Positions 63,480 to 64,000 of a DNA stretch of 64,000 nucleotides are shown one piece after another. The position numbers and the translations under genes are program-made. The notes beneath the pieces are model-generated. The model was given only the letters and a program-made list of their open reading frames with translations, had not been told where the DNA came from and did not search any database. This DNA comes from Candidatus Sulfotelmatobacter sp. (lineage in GTDB: Bacteria > Acidobacteriota > Terriglobia > Terriglobales > Acidobacteriaceae), in the NCBI GenBank assembly GCA_017883385.1, contig JADGNQ010000010.1, positions 18,832-82,831 of the forward strand, read 5' to 3'. Numbering within the stretch: the first letter of the stretch is position 1; each line of letters opens with the position of its first letter.

Positions 63480-64000
63480 CTACGCTTCACTTCCGTTCTT
63501 ATCGACCAGTCGGTCAAATGCTAAACCGCTCGAGGCCTCACCTCGGCCGGTTTGCTTTTGCACGCGTAACCAGGTGTAGACCTGGCCTTGGGACCAGCGT
63601 GAGCGCGTGTAGTATTGCGTAAGGCGGGCGCCCGCTCGCGGAACCTCCTCTTCGTGCAGAAAAGAAATCCGCGCCGGCGTGAGGTCAAGCCCTTGGCGGA
63701 GCAGTGAGGTCAATGGCTGCACCTTCTGAGCAGGGTCGGGATCGCCAACCAGAATGCGTGGCATGGCGGCGCGTTGCAATTGAATCTCGCGATTGTTGCC
63801 GGGGATGTGTACGGGAATGAACGGAATCCAGTTCTCCGGGACCGAGTTCATGGCCTCGTAGCACACTGGGAAGACTGTTCAACAACTCAAGAATCCGGGC
63901 TTGCTGCGCAGCGGTAAGCCGCTTCAGCATCATTCCGGAAGCATTTCGCGTGCACCAGATGAGGCCGATTCGTTCGTTCGAAGTCCAGAACTCGAAGAGC
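63480..64000 (-). pseudogene. Frameshifted gene of unknown function, cut by the window edge
   Basis: From the right edge the minus strand reads LFEFWTSNERIGLIWCTRNAS...AAQQARILELLNSLPS in one frame to about 63870. It then continues sensibly only in another frame, YEAMNSVPENWIPFIPVHIP...TGRGEASSGLAFDRLV, to the stop at 63480. The two pieces plausibly form one protein (about 170 residues in view) broken by an indel near 63860-63885. The sequence looks like the C-terminus of a larger protein, but I cannot name the family. The shift may be a real mutation or an assembly error. Confidence 0.55.

Noticed and set aside
1-64000. CRISPR arrays, tRNA/rRNA genes, insertion sequences
   Set aside because: No regularly spaced repeats, no cloverleaf or rRNA-like sequence, and no transposase motifs or terminal repeats were seen when reading the gaps between genes.

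Overview
The window looks like a chromosomal segment from a soil-type Acidobacteriota, probably class Terriglobia. The evidence is high GC, two Oar-like TonB-dependent receptors with N-terminal carboxypeptidase-regulatory domains, ASPIC/UnbV-FG-GAP and TPR exported proteins, DUF5054 and GH30 enzymes with Tat signals, and frequent GTG/TTG starts. No RNA gene, CRISPR array, insertion sequence or prophage was found. Family names rest on motifs read by eye; no database search was run.

Layout. (1) 0-3.2 kb: a partial gene end, galactokinase, and a sulfatase-fold/TPR protein with altered active-site residues. (2) 3.2-9 kb: a tight plus-strand operon of two secreted or membrane-anchored phosphodiesterase-like proteins enclosing a 69-aa protein and a three-TM protein, then a small sulfotransferase. 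(3) 9-23 kb: carbohydrate use, with an ASPIC/UnbV protein, a GH3-PA14 glucosidase/xylosidase, a TonB receptor, two TPR proteins, a FucP-type sugar symporter and a GH27 alpha-galactosidase. (4) 23.4-32.5 kb: a chemosensory operon cheA-cheW-oprB-mcp-cheB-cheR, in which CheR is fused in frame to an HDOD domain. (5) 32.6-42.3 kb: exported peroxiredoxin, a Gfo/Idh/MocA and sugar-isomerase pair, ThuA, a two-haem cytochrome c, a PQQ dehydrogenase, a YCF48-like protein and an NPP phosphodiesterase. (6) 42.3-58.6 kb: DUF5054 and GH30 enzymes, then a myo-inositol locus with a TonB receptor, iolB, iolD, an APC permease, a LacI regulator, a transaldolase-family protein, iolG and iolE. (7) 58.7-64 kb: an M13 peptidase, an Ada-AlkA fusion, a small Cys-rich protein, and a frameshifted gene at the edge.

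The most interesting pattern is regulatory. Closely related CG-centred palindromes (consensus near TNAAACGWTTA) lie just downstream of good sigma70-like promoters for the TonB receptor at 13.7 kb, the GH3 enzyme, the second TonB receptor, iolB and iolE, and also next to the lacI gene. They suggest one LacI-family regulon joining inositol catabolism, outer-membrane uptake and beta-glycoside hydrolysis across 45 kb. The iol genes seen cover inositol to inosose to the trione to deoxyglucuronate to deoxy-ketogluconate. The kinase (IolC), the aldolase (IolJ) and the semialdehyde dehydrogenase (IolA) are not in the window, while a transaldolase-family protein sits where an aldolase might be expected.
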